Assembly: GCA_963719975.1 (NCBI GenBank)
Contig: CAVRED010000012.1
Location: 151,449-215,448 of the forward strand
DNA from: Poindextera sp963719975
GTDB lineage: Bacteria > Pseudomonadota > Alphaproteobacteria > Caulobacterales > Caulobacteraceae
Direction: 5' to 3'
DNA length: 64,000 bases
The notes beneath the pieces are model-generated. The model was given only the letters and a program-made list of their open reading frames with translations, made no database searches and had not been told where the DNA came from. Below, in pieces: positions 50,388 to 59,088 of this stretch; position 1 is the first letter of the stretch, and the number at the start of each line of letters is the position of its first letter. A program made the position numbers and the translations under genes.

Positions 50388-50930
50388 CTAAGCCGCCGCC
50401 AGCCGCTTGCCCATTCTCAGCAACGGCACCGGCTCGCCGCCGCGGGGGTCTTCGAAGGCTTCGATCGCTTCGTACCCGCAGGCTTCGTACAGCGGCTTGC
50501 CGGACATGGTCGCCGCCAGCTCGACGCGGGCGAACCCCTCGGCCGCCGCCGCCGCCTCGCAGACCGCCAGGATCAGCCTCCCCACGCCGCGCCGCGCGAA
50601 CGCCGGCGCGGTATACATCGCCCGCACCCGCGCGGCGTCCTTCGCCGGGTCCAGCAGCGCGGCGCTCCGCCCCGGCGAATGGTCGCCGCCATAGAGGGTG
50701 TTCCGCCGGCTCCAGCCGCCGCACCCGGCCAGCGCGCCGTCGATCTCGACCACGTAATAGGTGCCGTCCTCGATCAGCTGGGTGTCCAGCCCCATGATCG
50801 CCCGGCTGGCCGCGATCTGCGCCTCGGTCAGGAACCCCTTCTGCAGCTCCCCAATCGCCGCCTCCATCAACCCCGCCAACGCGGCGGCGTCCTCCGGCCG
50901 GGCCAGACGATGGGTGAGAGCTGATGACAC
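50388..50930 (-). CDS. GNAT-family N-acetyltransferase
   Basis: 180 residues from GTG 50930, with AGGAG 5 nt upstream. YYVVEIDGALAGCGGW is the beta-4 region, and VRAMYTAPAFARRGVGRLIL carries the acetyl-CoA pyrophosphate loop (R-R-G-V-G-R). LAATMSGKPLYEACGYEA is the C-terminal family motif. It transfers acetyl from acetyl-CoA to an unknown amine. It is divergent from the permease across a long palindromic element. Confidence 0.88.
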   Translation of the reverse strand: MSSALTHRLARPEDAAALAGLMEAAIGELQKGFLTEAQIAASRAIMGLDTQLIEDGTYYVVEIDGALAGCGGWSRRNTLYGGDHSPGRSAALLDPAKDAARVRAMYTAPAFARRGVGRLILAVCEAAAAAEGFARVELAATMSGKPLYEACGYEAIEAFEDPRGGEPVPLLRMGKRLAAA

Positions 50931-50955
50931 GCGATCTCCTGTTGTCCGCGCCTCC

Positions 50956-51148
50956 CACACCTCTCCCAAAGGGAGAGGGAGGGGCCCCGAGCGAAGCGAT
51001 GGGGAGGGTGAGGGGTTACAGCGTTTCAGGCAAACCCTTGCGACGCCGCAGCCTCCCGCACCTCTGCTCGCTAGTCCGCAACGCCGTAACCCCTCACCTT
51101 CCCACGGGCCTTCGGCCGTGGGCCCCTCCCTCTCCCTGTGGGAGAGGT
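50956..51148. repeat. Long imperfect palindrome of CCTCTCCC/GGGAGAGG elements
   Basis: CCTCTCCCAAAGGGAGAGG with GTGAGGGGTTAC at the left mirrors GTAACCCCTCACC and CCTCTCCCTGTGGGAGAGG at the right, with a ~75-nt spacer. Two copies of a dispersed palindromic element lie head to head. The final GGGAGAGG sits 2-9 nt before ATG 51151, so the repeat supplies the permease ribosome-binding site. Confidence 0.75.
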
Positions 51149-51150
51149 CT

Positions 51151-52559
51151 ATGACTACCGGCGCCGGCTTACCGCGGGGGGATCCTTGGCGAGCTTCCGA
51201 AACGACGCCCACCGCCCGCCCCCGCTTCACCGACCATCTCCTGCGCGTCTTCGGCCTCGGCTTTGGCCTCGCGGTCGTCATCGGCGGCGTCATCGGCTCC
51301 GGCATCATGCGCAACCCGGGCGTCGTCGCCGCCGGCTTCGGCAGCGCGCCGCTCGTCCTGCTCGCCTGGCTGGGCGGCGGCCTCTTCTGCGCCGTCGACG
51401 CCATGCCGGTGGTCGAGGTGGGCTCGGCCATCCCGCTCGCCGGCGGCCCCTATCCGCTGGCCAAGCGGGCGTTCGGCCCGCTCATCGGCTTCGTCGTCGG
51501 GTGGGCCGACTGGCTCCAGCTGGCCATCTCAACCGGCTTCATCGCCGTGGCGTTCGGCGAATACATCCACCGCCTGGGCCTGGTCCCACACATCGACGGC
51601 GGGTTGCTCGCCATGGGCCTCGTCGCAGCCTGCGGCGCGCTGAATTGGATCGGCGCCAAGGTCGGCGGCTGGTCCCAGGACCTCGGCAGCGCGGTCAAGG
51701 CGATCGGCCTCCTCATCCTGGTCCTGCTCATTTTCCTCGCGCCGCGCGGCGCGCCCATCGCGGCCGGACCGCCGCCGCCCGCCTTCACCTGGATCGCCGC
51801 CGTCGTCGCCCTCCGCGCCATCTACGGCGCCTACGGCGGTTGGCAGGGGGCGATCTACTTCTCCGAGGAGGTGAACGCGCCCGAGCGCAACATCGCCCGC
51901 GCCACCTTCGCGGGCCTGGCGCTGGTCACCACCATCTATGTGCTGGTCAACGCCGCGGTCCTCTGGGTGCTGCCGATCGGCGTGCTGGCCCACTCCACCC
52001 TGCCGGTGGGCGATGCGGCCAGGATCGTGCTCGGCGAGGCCAGCAGCCTCGTCGTCACCGGCCTCGCCATCGTCGCGGTCGCGACGCTCACCAACCTGCA
52101 GATCATGGAGCACGCGCGGAACACATACGCGCTCGCCCGCGGCGGCATGCTGCCGCCCCGCCTGACTCACGTTTCGCTCTCGGGCTCGCCCAGGGTGAGC
52201 CTGATGGTGGTGCTGGCCGCGATCCTGGTCATCATCGGCGCCGCCGACCTGGTGAAGGGCACCCTCTACGTGGTGCTGCTCAACCTCTACGCCCCGATGC
52301 CGATGATCATCTTCCTGGCGCTGGCCATCGCCTCCGTGCGGCTGCGCCGCGCCGAGCCGGACCTTCCCCGCCCCTGGCGCATGCCCCTCTTCCCGCTGCC
52401 CGGCCATCCTCTCGGCCGACGGTCAACATCATTCTCCTCGTCCTCTTCCTCGCCGGCGACTGGAAGACAGGGTTGTGCTCAGCGATGCTGCTGGCCGCCG
52501 CCTTCCCCCTCTACGCCTACGGCCACAACCGATGGCGGGGGAGGGAGGCGGTCGTCTAA
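51151..52559 (+). CDS. APC-family amino-acid permease (one frameshift)
   Basis: About 469 residues with roughly twelve hydrophobic helices. The first, GFGLAVVIGGVIGSGIMRNP, contains the G-[SG]-G-I substrate motif of the APC superfamily (LeuT fold). SAIPLAGGPYPLAKRAFGPL and YFSEEVNAPERNIARATFAG are classical APC signatures. It imports or exchanges amino acids across the inner membrane. The frame breaks near 52415 after WRMPLFPLPGHP, and the last helices read NIILLVLFLAGDWKTGLCSA in another frame to the stop at 52559. Confidence 0.87.
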
Positions 52560-52651
52560 GCGCGCTGCGCTTCCCTTCTCCGCTCATCCCCGCGAAGCGG
52601 GGACCCAGGTGTTTTTCTGCTGAAGCGAAGCCGCTGCGGCGCAGCCCAATC

Positions 52652-52742
52652 TGACCGCGAAGGACGCCAAGGACGCGAAGAGTGTCCGCTCCCGTCACGG
52701 ACGTGCGCGTGCCCCTTGGCGACCTTCGCGTCCTTCGCGGTA
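52652..52742. repeat. 9-nt-period inverted repeat, copy E
   Basis: Left arm 52652-52680 (units CGCGAAGGA, CGCCAAGGA) and right arm 52714-52742, with a 33-nt loop. It lies between the permease and the DUF1801 gene. Confidence 0.8.
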
Positions 52743-52772
52743 AAATAGGGCCCTCGCAGGGAGGGCTCACCC

Positions 52773-53174
52773 ATGCCCAGCAAGCCGCCGAAGACGAAGC
52801 CGACCGAGGTCGCTGTCGACGATTTCCTGGCCGGGGTCGAGCCAGCGACCCGCCGCGAGGACGCCCGCGCCCTCTGCACCATCATGCAACGCGTGGCCGG
52901 CGAGGCGCCGCGCATGTGGGGTCCTAGCATCATCGGCTTCGGTCAGCGCACCTACCAGACCGCCGACGGCAAGGCGCACCAAATGCTCGCCGCCGGCTTC
53001 TCCCCGCGCGCGCCCGCGCTCGTCCTCTACGTGAGCGCCGCCGCCGCGGACGATCCGCTCGCCGCCAGGCTCGGCAAGTTCACCCACGGCAAGTCCTGCA
53101 TCTACGTCAAACGCCTCGCCGACATCGATCAGGGCGTGCTGGAGCAGATGGTTCGGCGGGCGATGGCGCGGTGA
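52773..53174 (+). CDS. DUF1801-domain protein
   Basis: 133 residues. VDDFLAGVEPATRREDARAL, MWGPSIIGFGQRTYQ and LGKFTHGKSCIYVKRLADID are the recognised positions of the DUF1801 (YdhG-like) fold, a small single-domain alpha/beta protein of unknown role. The start is ATG 52773. It stands alone between a repeat and the accessory region. Confidence 0.9.
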   Translation: MPSKPPKTKPTEVAVDDFLAGVEPATRREDARALCTIMQRVAGEAPRMWGPSIIGFGQRTYQTADGKAHQMLAAGFSPRAPALVLYVSAAAADDPLAARLGKFTHGKSCIYVKRLADIDQGVLEQMVRRAMAR

Positions 53175-53227
53175 GCGGCTAAGCCAATTGCTGAGCGCTC
53201 CCTCCGGCGTGCTTTAATGCCCTTAGT

Positions 53228-53361
53228 CCGCGGCGTTCGATTTTGAAGTGTTCCTGGTCGGCAAGGGTCTCACCCTTGCTGCTGGCTTTGGACACCACCA
53301 CCACCACCACCACCACCAACAGAGCCAAAGCCAAGTCAGGACCTTCAAATCGACGCCGCGG
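53228..53361. repeat. Nested inverted repeat with a CAC tract in the loop
   Basis: Outer arms are CCGCGGCGTTCGATTTTGAA (53228 onwards) and the complement ending GACGCCGCGG (53361). Inside are a perfect 8-bp hairpin GCAAGGGTCTCACCCTTGC (53261-53279) and a GGCTTTGG/CCAAAGCC pair around (CAC)n. No convincing gene is present in 53175-53463; frames through the CAC tract give only Thr or His runs. Confidence 0.65.
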
Positions 53362-53463
53362 CGACCCGCGGCGGCGCGAACGCACGCCTAGACCTCCGAG
53401 CGACGGCCCGCCCATCAGAGATGGTCAAGCGCTAGGCGAAGTGGTGTGCTGCGTCCAAGGGAG

Positions 53464-54302
53464 ATGGCTGACCACGCTAAGATCGGGAAGGACTGGGCGG
53501 ACGATGAGCTCGACGCCATCGTCGCCGACTACTTCGCCATGCTTGCGCTCGAACGGGGGGCCAAGCGTTCGTGAAGTCGCACCGCGCGGCGGACTTGATG
53601 GCTCGGATCGGCCGCACGCACCGCTCGGTCGAGTTCAAGCACATGAACATCTCGGCCGTCCTCAGCCGGCTCGGCCTGCCGACGATCCGCGGCTACAAAC
53701 CGAAGTTCAACGTCCAGGCAGCGATCCTGCCTGCGATCGAGCGCTATCTGGCCGCCGATCCGTCGATTTGGGAGATCGATGCCACCGCCCAGCCGGGGCT
53801 TCTGGAACCAGGCGCTCTGTTTGAGGAACCGCCGCCCGAGCTAGTCCTGACAAACAGGGAACGTCTGGACCCCATCGACCGCTTGGCTCGAAAGCTCGAC
53901 CTCGCAGGACGCGACGCCCGCAACAGCGCGCTCGGCAGAGCCGGCGAGCAGCTAATCGTCGACTTCGAGCGCGCTCGGCTGACCGCGATTGACCGCCCCG
54001 ACCTGGCCCGAAATGTCCGCTGGGTGTCGGTAGAGGACGGCGACGGCGCCGGCTACGACATCCACTCGTTCGACGCGGCGGGCCACGATCGCCTGATCGA
54101 GGTCAAGACGACGCGCGCCGGCCGGACCACCCCGTTCTTCCTGACCCGCAACGAGCGGTCCCTTGCCGACGAGCGGCCCGACGCCTTCAGGCTCTTTCGC
54201 GTCTACGAGTTTTCGGAGGCTAGCAAGCTTTTCAGGCTCCGGCCGCCGTTGGAGCACGCCGTATTGCTGGAGCCGGAGACCTACCGCGCGTCGTTCAGCT
54301 AA
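53464..54302 (+). CDS. DUF3883-domain protein (one frameshift at a G run)
   Basis: About 279 residues when joined. From ATG 53464 the N-terminal part (KIGKDWADDELDAIVADYF) reaches a G6 run at 53555-53560. One added G restores the frame into FVKSHRAADLMARIGR and SVEFKHMNISAVLSRLGLP, a conserved segment that normally precedes DUF3883. The C-terminal DUF3883 region is a restriction-endonuclease-like fold: LGRAGEQLIVDFERARL, then GYDIHSFDAAG and RLIEVKTTRAGRTTPF, with Asp and the ExK pair placed as in PD-(D/E)xK nucleases. DUF3883 is common in restriction and defence loci. The gene is AT-richer than its neighbours. Confidence 0.78.
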
Positions 54303-54362
54303 TCGTCCCAAGCGATCGTTAACTAGTTCAACCTACACGTGATTTTGCTGGAGCCTCGATTT

Positions 54363-54377
54363 GTTCTATCTTTGTTC
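54363..54377 (+). promoter_or_regulatory. LexA (SOS) box, GTTC-N7-GTTC
   Basis: GTTCTATCTTTGTTC, an exact match to the alphaproteobacterial LexA consensus, ends 2 nt before the ATG of the DUF5131 gene. Repressor bound here would cover the ribosome site and likely the promoter, so the gene should be induced by DNA damage. Confidence 0.75.
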
Positions 54378-54379
54378 TC

Positions 54380-55128
54380 ATGAGTAAATCGTCGATCGAG
54401 TGGACCGATGCGACGTGGAATCCGGTTGCCGGATGCACGGTGCTCACTGCCGGATGCACCAACTGCTACGCCATGAGGATGGCCGCTCGCCTGGACGCAA
54501 TGGGCGCGGCCAAGTATCGAGGGCTAACGCGCAAGAGCGGGCGCCGCTACGTTTGAACCGGCGCCGTCACCCTCGACATCGATGCGTTGGACGCGCCACG
54601 CGCATGGCGAAAACCTCGGCTGATTTTCGTGAACTCGATGTCCGATCTCTTCCAGGACGCCGTGCCGTTCGACTTCATACGGCGGGTCTGGGCGACGATG
54701 GAGGCCACGCCGCGCCACACCTATCAGATCCTCACCAAGCGTCCCGAACGAATGGCGGACCTGTCTAGCGACCTCCCGCTGCTGCCGAATGTCTGGCTGG
54801 GCACGAGCGTGGAAAACGCCGATGTGCTCGGTCGAACTCGACTATCTCCGAGCGACAAACGCGGCTGTGCGCTTCGTCTCGTTCGAGCCGCTGATCGGCG
54901 CCGTGGCCAGCGCTGACCTCCGCGATATCGACTGGGCCATCGTTGGTGGCGAAGTCCGGTCCCCGGGCGAGACCCCTTAGGGCCGAGTGGGTTGACGAGA
55001 TCCATGACCGTTGCGTCGACGCCGGCACAGCGTTCTTCTTCAAACAGTGGGGTGGACGGAACAAGAAGGCGACCGGCCGTCAGTTCCGCGGACGTGTGTG
55101 GGACGAGATGCCCGACCTAAGGATCTGA
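54380..55128 (+). pseudogene. Three-Cys-motif protein (DUF5131, phage Gp37/Gp68 family), disrupted
   Basis: Begins MSKSSIEWTDATWNPVAGCT and continues with the three-cysteine motif GCTVLTAGCTNCYAMRMAAR. Later segments IFVNSMSDLFQDAVPFDFIR, HTYQILTKRPERMADL and VRFVSFEPLIGAV are family hallmarks; the end is FFKQWGGRNKKATGRQF. An in-frame TGA replaces the expected Trp codon of the WTG motif near 54551. Frames then shift near 54830 and near 54955. It may be a pseudogene or error-ridden. The gene is partnered by TcmP, encoded convergently, and the two 3' ends overlap by 49 bp. Its activity is unknown; the Cys motif suggests an Fe-S or Zn site. Confidence 0.8.
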
Positions 55129-56002
55129 CCGGCAATCCGCGTCGCCACAGCCGCAGCCTTCGCATCCGGATTCGACATAGCGAAGAACAGCGCGAACGCA
55201 GGTGCTCCGCGCTTGTTACTCAGGCGAAGGGGCCTGAGCACAACGGGAAACAGCCCCGAGAGGCGGTCAAAGAAGTAGTCCACCATCTCATCCACCCCTG
55301 CGTTCCTGCTTCCCCCACTGACTCCGAAATCAAACTCGCCCTGCGTGCTGTGTGGTCGGTACCAAACCTCTTCCCACTCTGCTGTCCCAACCACGCGGGT
55401 TATCGCTGCCCGCTTCTTTGCAGTGAGCTTGGCGCGGTCGTGCGGCGCTTGTCGGAACAGGCCCTCGACGGAAAGCAGGTACCAGAGGTCGATCGCCTCC
55501 GTTGAACGGATCGCTTCAAGTGTCGCCCATTCGACGTGCATGCCGTAGGGGTCGAGTAGGAGAACCGCCCGTCGCCCGCGCCATCCCGGCGCTCGGGCAA
55601 TCTGCTGGACGATCTGATTTGCGTCCCCTTTCACGACGTCGATTGCTCTGTCGGGGTGGCGCACGGCGAGCTGTTCGAGCGCTTTGCAATAACGTGCTCG
55701 GATGTCGACGAAGACAAGTCTGTCAAACGCCGGTGTAACGCCAAGTGCGATGGCAGCGGACCCGCGACGGGCTTCAACTTGAGCTTCGACAGCTTCCGCA
55801 AACATGTCGGCCGGCTTCGCGTCGTGGGTGACCGTTCGCTCTCCCGTTCCGGCGAAGGCATCAATGTACGAAAGGGATGGAAACTTCTGCCGCAGCGCTA
55901 TCGTGAACGCGGTGAGGTATCGCTCGACAATCGAGAGCTTCAGGTCAGATCGAAGTCGCTGCCGAAGCGGTGCTCGTGCCAGCGGTCGACGGGGCATTGC
56001 AA
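55080..56002 (-). CDS. tcmP: Three-Cys-motif partner protein TcmP (one frameshift)
   Basis: About 306 residues. The N-terminal piece VDRWHEHRFGSDFDLT is in one frame. At about 55944 a CC run appears one base short, and the protein goes on as LKLSIVERYLTAFTIALRQK, then LSYIDAFAGTGER (a methyltransferase-like Rossmann motif), VLLLDPYGMHVEWATLEAI and LWYLLSVEGLFRQAP. This is the TcmP family, which pairs with DUF5131/Gp37 proteins. I propose TTG 56002 as start in the reconstructed frame; ATG 55987 lies in the other frame. A methyltransferase-like role is inferred from DAFAGTG only. Confidence 0.8.
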
Positions 56003-56020
56003 GTCCTGATGATCTCGTTT

Positions 56021-56035
56021 TGTTCTACACGAACA
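56021..56035. promoter_or_regulatory. GTTC-N5-GAAC dyad upstream of tcmP
   Basis: TGTTCTACACGAACA is a perfect 5-bp dyad 19 nt before the proposed tcmP start. It uses the same GTTC/GAAC half-sites as the SOS box before the partner gene but in inverted order and with shorter spacing. LexA binding is therefore doubtful; it may be the site of another regulator. Confidence 0.4.
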
Positions 56036-56075
56036 TCGGTGAGATACAACCAGGAAGACTCGACCAGCCGACCCC

Positions 56076-57879
56076 TTAGTCCCCATCCATCTTCAACGCC
56101 GCGATGAACGCCTCCTGCGGGATCTCCACCTTCCCGAACTGGCGCATCCGCTTCTTCCCCTCCTTCTGCTTGTCCAGCAGCTTGCGCTTCCGCGTCGCGT
56201 CGCCGCCGTAGCATTTGGCGGTGACGTCTTTCCTCAGCGCACGGACGGTCTCGCGGGCGATGATCTTGCCGCCGATGGCGGCCTGGATCGGGATCTGGAA
56301 GAGGTGCGGCGGGATCAGCTCCTTCATCTTCTCGACCATGGCGCGGCCGCGGGTCTCGGCGCGGGTGCGGTGGACGAGCATGGAGAGGGCGTCGACCGGC
56401 TCGGCGTTGACCAGGACCTGCATCTTCACGAGGTCGCCCTCGCGGTAGTCCTCGAGCTGGTAGTCGAAGCTCGCGTACCCCTTCGAGACGCTCTTCAGCC
56501 GGTCGTAGAAGTCGAACACCACCTCGTTCAGCGGCAGGTCGTAGACGACCATGGCGCGGTTGGCGACGTAGCTCAGCTCGCGCTGTTCGCCGCGGCGGTC
56601 CTGGCAGAGCTTGAGCACCGCGCCCAGGTACTCGTCCGGGGTGAAGATGGTGGCCTTGATCCACGGCTCGGCGATCGAGGCGATGCGCACCGGGTCGGGC
56701 ATGTCGGCCGGGTTGTGCAGCTCGAGCATCTCGCCGTTGGTCAGCGTGATCCGGTAGACCACAGAGGGCGCGGTCGCGATCAGGTCGAGGTCGAACTCGC
56801 GGGTCAGCCGCTCCTGGATGATCTCGAGGTGCAAGAGGCCGAGGAACCCGCAGCGGAAGCCGAAGCCGAGCGCGGCGCTCGTCTCCATCTCGTAGGTGAA
56901 CGAGGCGTCGTTCAGACGCAGGCGCCCGACCGCCGCGCGCAGGTCCTCGAAGTCGGCCGCATCGACCGGGAAAAGGCCGCAGAACACCACCGGCTGCACT
57001 TCCTGGAAGCCGGGCAGGGCGGCGGCGGCCTGGCGGCGCTCGTCGGTGATGGTGTCGCCGATGGCGGCGTCCGCGACGTCCTTGATCTGGGCGGTGAGGA
57101 AGCCGATCTCGCCCGGCCCCAGCGTCTCGAGCTCGGTGCGCCTGGGCCGAAAGACGCCAAGGCGGTCGACCTTGTAGACCGCGCCGGTCTGCATCAGCCG
57201 CACGGACTGGCCGACGTTCAGCGCGCCCGTCGAACACCCGCACCAGGACGACCACGCCCAGGTAGGCGTCGTACCAGGCGTCGACCAAGAGGGCCTTGAG
57301 CGGGGCGTCGGCGTCGCCCTTCGGGGCGGGAAGCCGCTTGACGATGGCTTCCAGCACCTCATGCACGCCAAAGCCGGTCTTGGCCGAGCACTCGACCGCG
57401 CCCGACGCGTCGAGGCCGATGACCTCCTCGATCTGCTCGCGCACCCGGTCGGGCTCGGCGGCGGGAAGGTCGATCTTGTTCAGCACCGGCACGATCTCGT
57501 GGTCGTGCTCGATCGCCTGGTAGACGTTGGCCAGCGTCTGCGCCTCGACGCCCTGGCTGGCGTCGACCACCAGGATCGAGCCCTCGCAGGCCGACAGCGA
57601 GCGGGAGACCTCGTAGGCGAAGTCCACGTGGCCGGGGGTGTCCATCAGGTTGAGGACGTAGGCCTCGCCGTCGTCGGCGACATAGTCGAGGCGCACGGTC
57701 TGCGCCTTGATGGTGATGCCGCGCTCGCGCTCGATCTCCATGGAGTCGAGCACCTGCTCCTTCATCTCGCGCGCCGAGAGCCCGCCCGTTTCTTGAATCA
57801 GCCGGTCGGACAGCGTCGACTTGCCATGGTCGATGTGGGCGATGATGGCGAAGTTGCGGATTCGGCTAAGCGGCGTCAT
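56076..57879 (-). CDS. lepA: Elongation factor 4 / LepA GTPase (one frameshift)
   Basis: About 600 residues. It is a ribosome-associated translational GTPase that back-translocates or remodels stalled ribosomes. The G domain has AHIDHGKSTLSDRL (P-loop), RGITIKAQTVRL (switch I), DTPGHVDF and NKIDLP. The C-terminal LepA-specific domain ends KYGGDATRKRKLLDKQKEGK-type sequence (here CYGGDATRKRKLL) and PQEAFIAALKMD. The frame breaks at about 57228, in VRVFDGALNVGQ, where one extra G or C is present. Because lepA is almost never broken, this is my best control for consensus errors. The start is ATG 57879. Confidence 0.95.
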
Positions 57880-57958
57880 GGCGCGCGGGTCTAGCACAAG
57901 AGACAGAAGGGACGAGAGATTGTCGGCCGTTCAGTTGGCATGCCGGCGACGTCCATTT

Positions 57959-58060
57959 TGACCGCCAAGCACGCCAAGGACGCCAAGGAGGCTGTCGTTA
58001 GCCGATCCGCGGTCGTGCGTTCTCGAAACCCTTGGCGAACTTGGCGTCCTTGGCGGTCGA
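57959..58060. repeat. 9-nt-period inverted repeat, copy F
   Basis: Left arm 57959-57988 (units CGCCAAGCA, CGCCAAGGA) and right arm 58030-58060, with a 41-nt loop. It lies in the 323-bp lepA-DUF1134 gap (57880-58202), which holds nothing else I can support except the short upstream region of the DUF1134 gene. Confidence 0.8.
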
Positions 58061-58202
58061 GAGCGGCTTCGCCGCAGGGCGCGAGTGCGGAACGAATCGG
58101 ATCAAGCTGCGCTATACCCGGACAAATGCCGTAAGGCGGCCGCAAACGGGACGCATTGCCGCGTCAGCATCCGCGCAACGTTCAACGTAGGAGACGTCCG
58201 AC

Positions 58203-58823
58203 ATGGATCGGCGCAGTTTGGTGAGGACGGGCCTGGCGCTCGGCGCAACGCAGTTCGTGCCGGGGCTCGCCCGGGCGCAGGATAGCGGCGCCCAGCCGGC
58301 GATGCCGCCGCCCGAGCACGGGCCGGACTATCATCCGCAGCCGACCTACCGCGAGGACGAGATCGTCCACAGCGTCTCCGACTTCATGGGCGTGACGGCC
58401 GAGGCCGCCGGCTCGGTGGTCGAGCGCATCTTCCGCGACAACGGCCACCCCACCGGCTACATCGCCGGCACCGAGACGGCGGGCGCGATCGTCGCTGGCC
58501 TGCGCTATGGGCGCGGGCTTCTCTACATGAAGCAGTTCCCGCGTCAGACGGTGTACTGGCAGGGTCCGTCGATCGGCTTCGACTTCGGCGGCAACGCCGC
58601 CCGCGTCTTCACCCTCTGCTACAATCTGCAGTTCCCGGACATGATCTACCGCCGCTTCCCGGGGGTCGAAGGATCCGCCTACCTGGTCGGGGGGATCGGC
58701 GTGAACTACGCCCGCGCCGAGGACATCACGCTGGCCCCCATGCGCGCGGGCGTGGGCCTTCGGCTCGGCGCCAACGTCGGCTACCTCTCCTACAGCCGCT
58801 CCCGCCACATCGCCCCGTTCTGA
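58203..58823 (+). CDS. DUF1134-domain exported protein
   Basis: 206 residues. An RR-bearing leader (MDRRSLVRTGLALGATQF) suggests export. The mature DUF1134 region has SDFMGVTAEAAGSVVERIF, GYIAGTETAGAIVAGLRYG and WQGPSIGFDFGGNAARVFTL. The family is small, conserved and essentially limited to Alphaproteobacteria; the role is unknown, probably periplasmic or lipid-envelope related. ATG 58203 has AGGAG about 8 nt upstream. Confidence 0.9.
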   Translation: MDRRSLVRTGLALGATQFVPGLARAQDSGAQPAMPPPEHGPDYHPQPTYREDEIVHSVSDFMGVTAEAAGSVVERIFRDNGHPTGYIAGTETAGAIVAGLRYGRGLLYMKQFPRQTVYWQGPSIGFDFGGNAARVFTLCYNLQFPDMIYRRFPGVEGSAYLVGGIGVNYARAEDITLAPMRAGVGLRLGANVGYLSYSRSRHIAPF

Positions 58824-58842
58824 CCTCATCGGCGCGGTCCTC

Positions 58843-59065
58843 TTGGACCGCCAAGATCGCCAACGGCGCCAAGGGTGCGCGTTCAAGCGCCGCGCCCTCC
58901 CTCTACCGTCATGGCCCGACTTGTTCGGGCCACCCATGATCACCGTCGAATGTGAGTGTTCATGGGTCCCCCGCATTTCGCTTCGCTCCAGCGGGGGATG
59001 ACGGAGAAGAGGAGGTGAGGCTTCTCAGAACCCTTGGCGAACTTGGCGTCCTTGGCGGTCCAAAG
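58843..59065. repeat. 9-nt-period inverted repeat, copy G, with nested element
   Basis: Left arm 58843-58874 and right arm 59031-59065, separated by 156 nt; the loop holds the second copy of the 98-bp palindromic element (58907-59004). It lies between the DUF1134 gene and the convergent DUF4139 gene. Confidence 0.8.
58907..59004. repeat. 98-bp palindromic element, copy 2 (nested)
   Basis: Nearly identical to the element at 50192-50289, differing at about ten positions mainly in the central ACCGT(G/C)GA(C/A) part. Same orientation, same stems, and the same location inside a 9-nt-period hairpin. Confidence 0.8.
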
Positions 59066-59088
59066 CGATCTGCCCGCTCGCGCGGCGT

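Noticed and set aside
53243..53415. Poly-Thr, poly-His or poly-Val protein across the CAC tract
   Set aside because: No frame has a ribosome site, domain or consistent codon use; the tract sits in a hairpin loop and looks non-coding.
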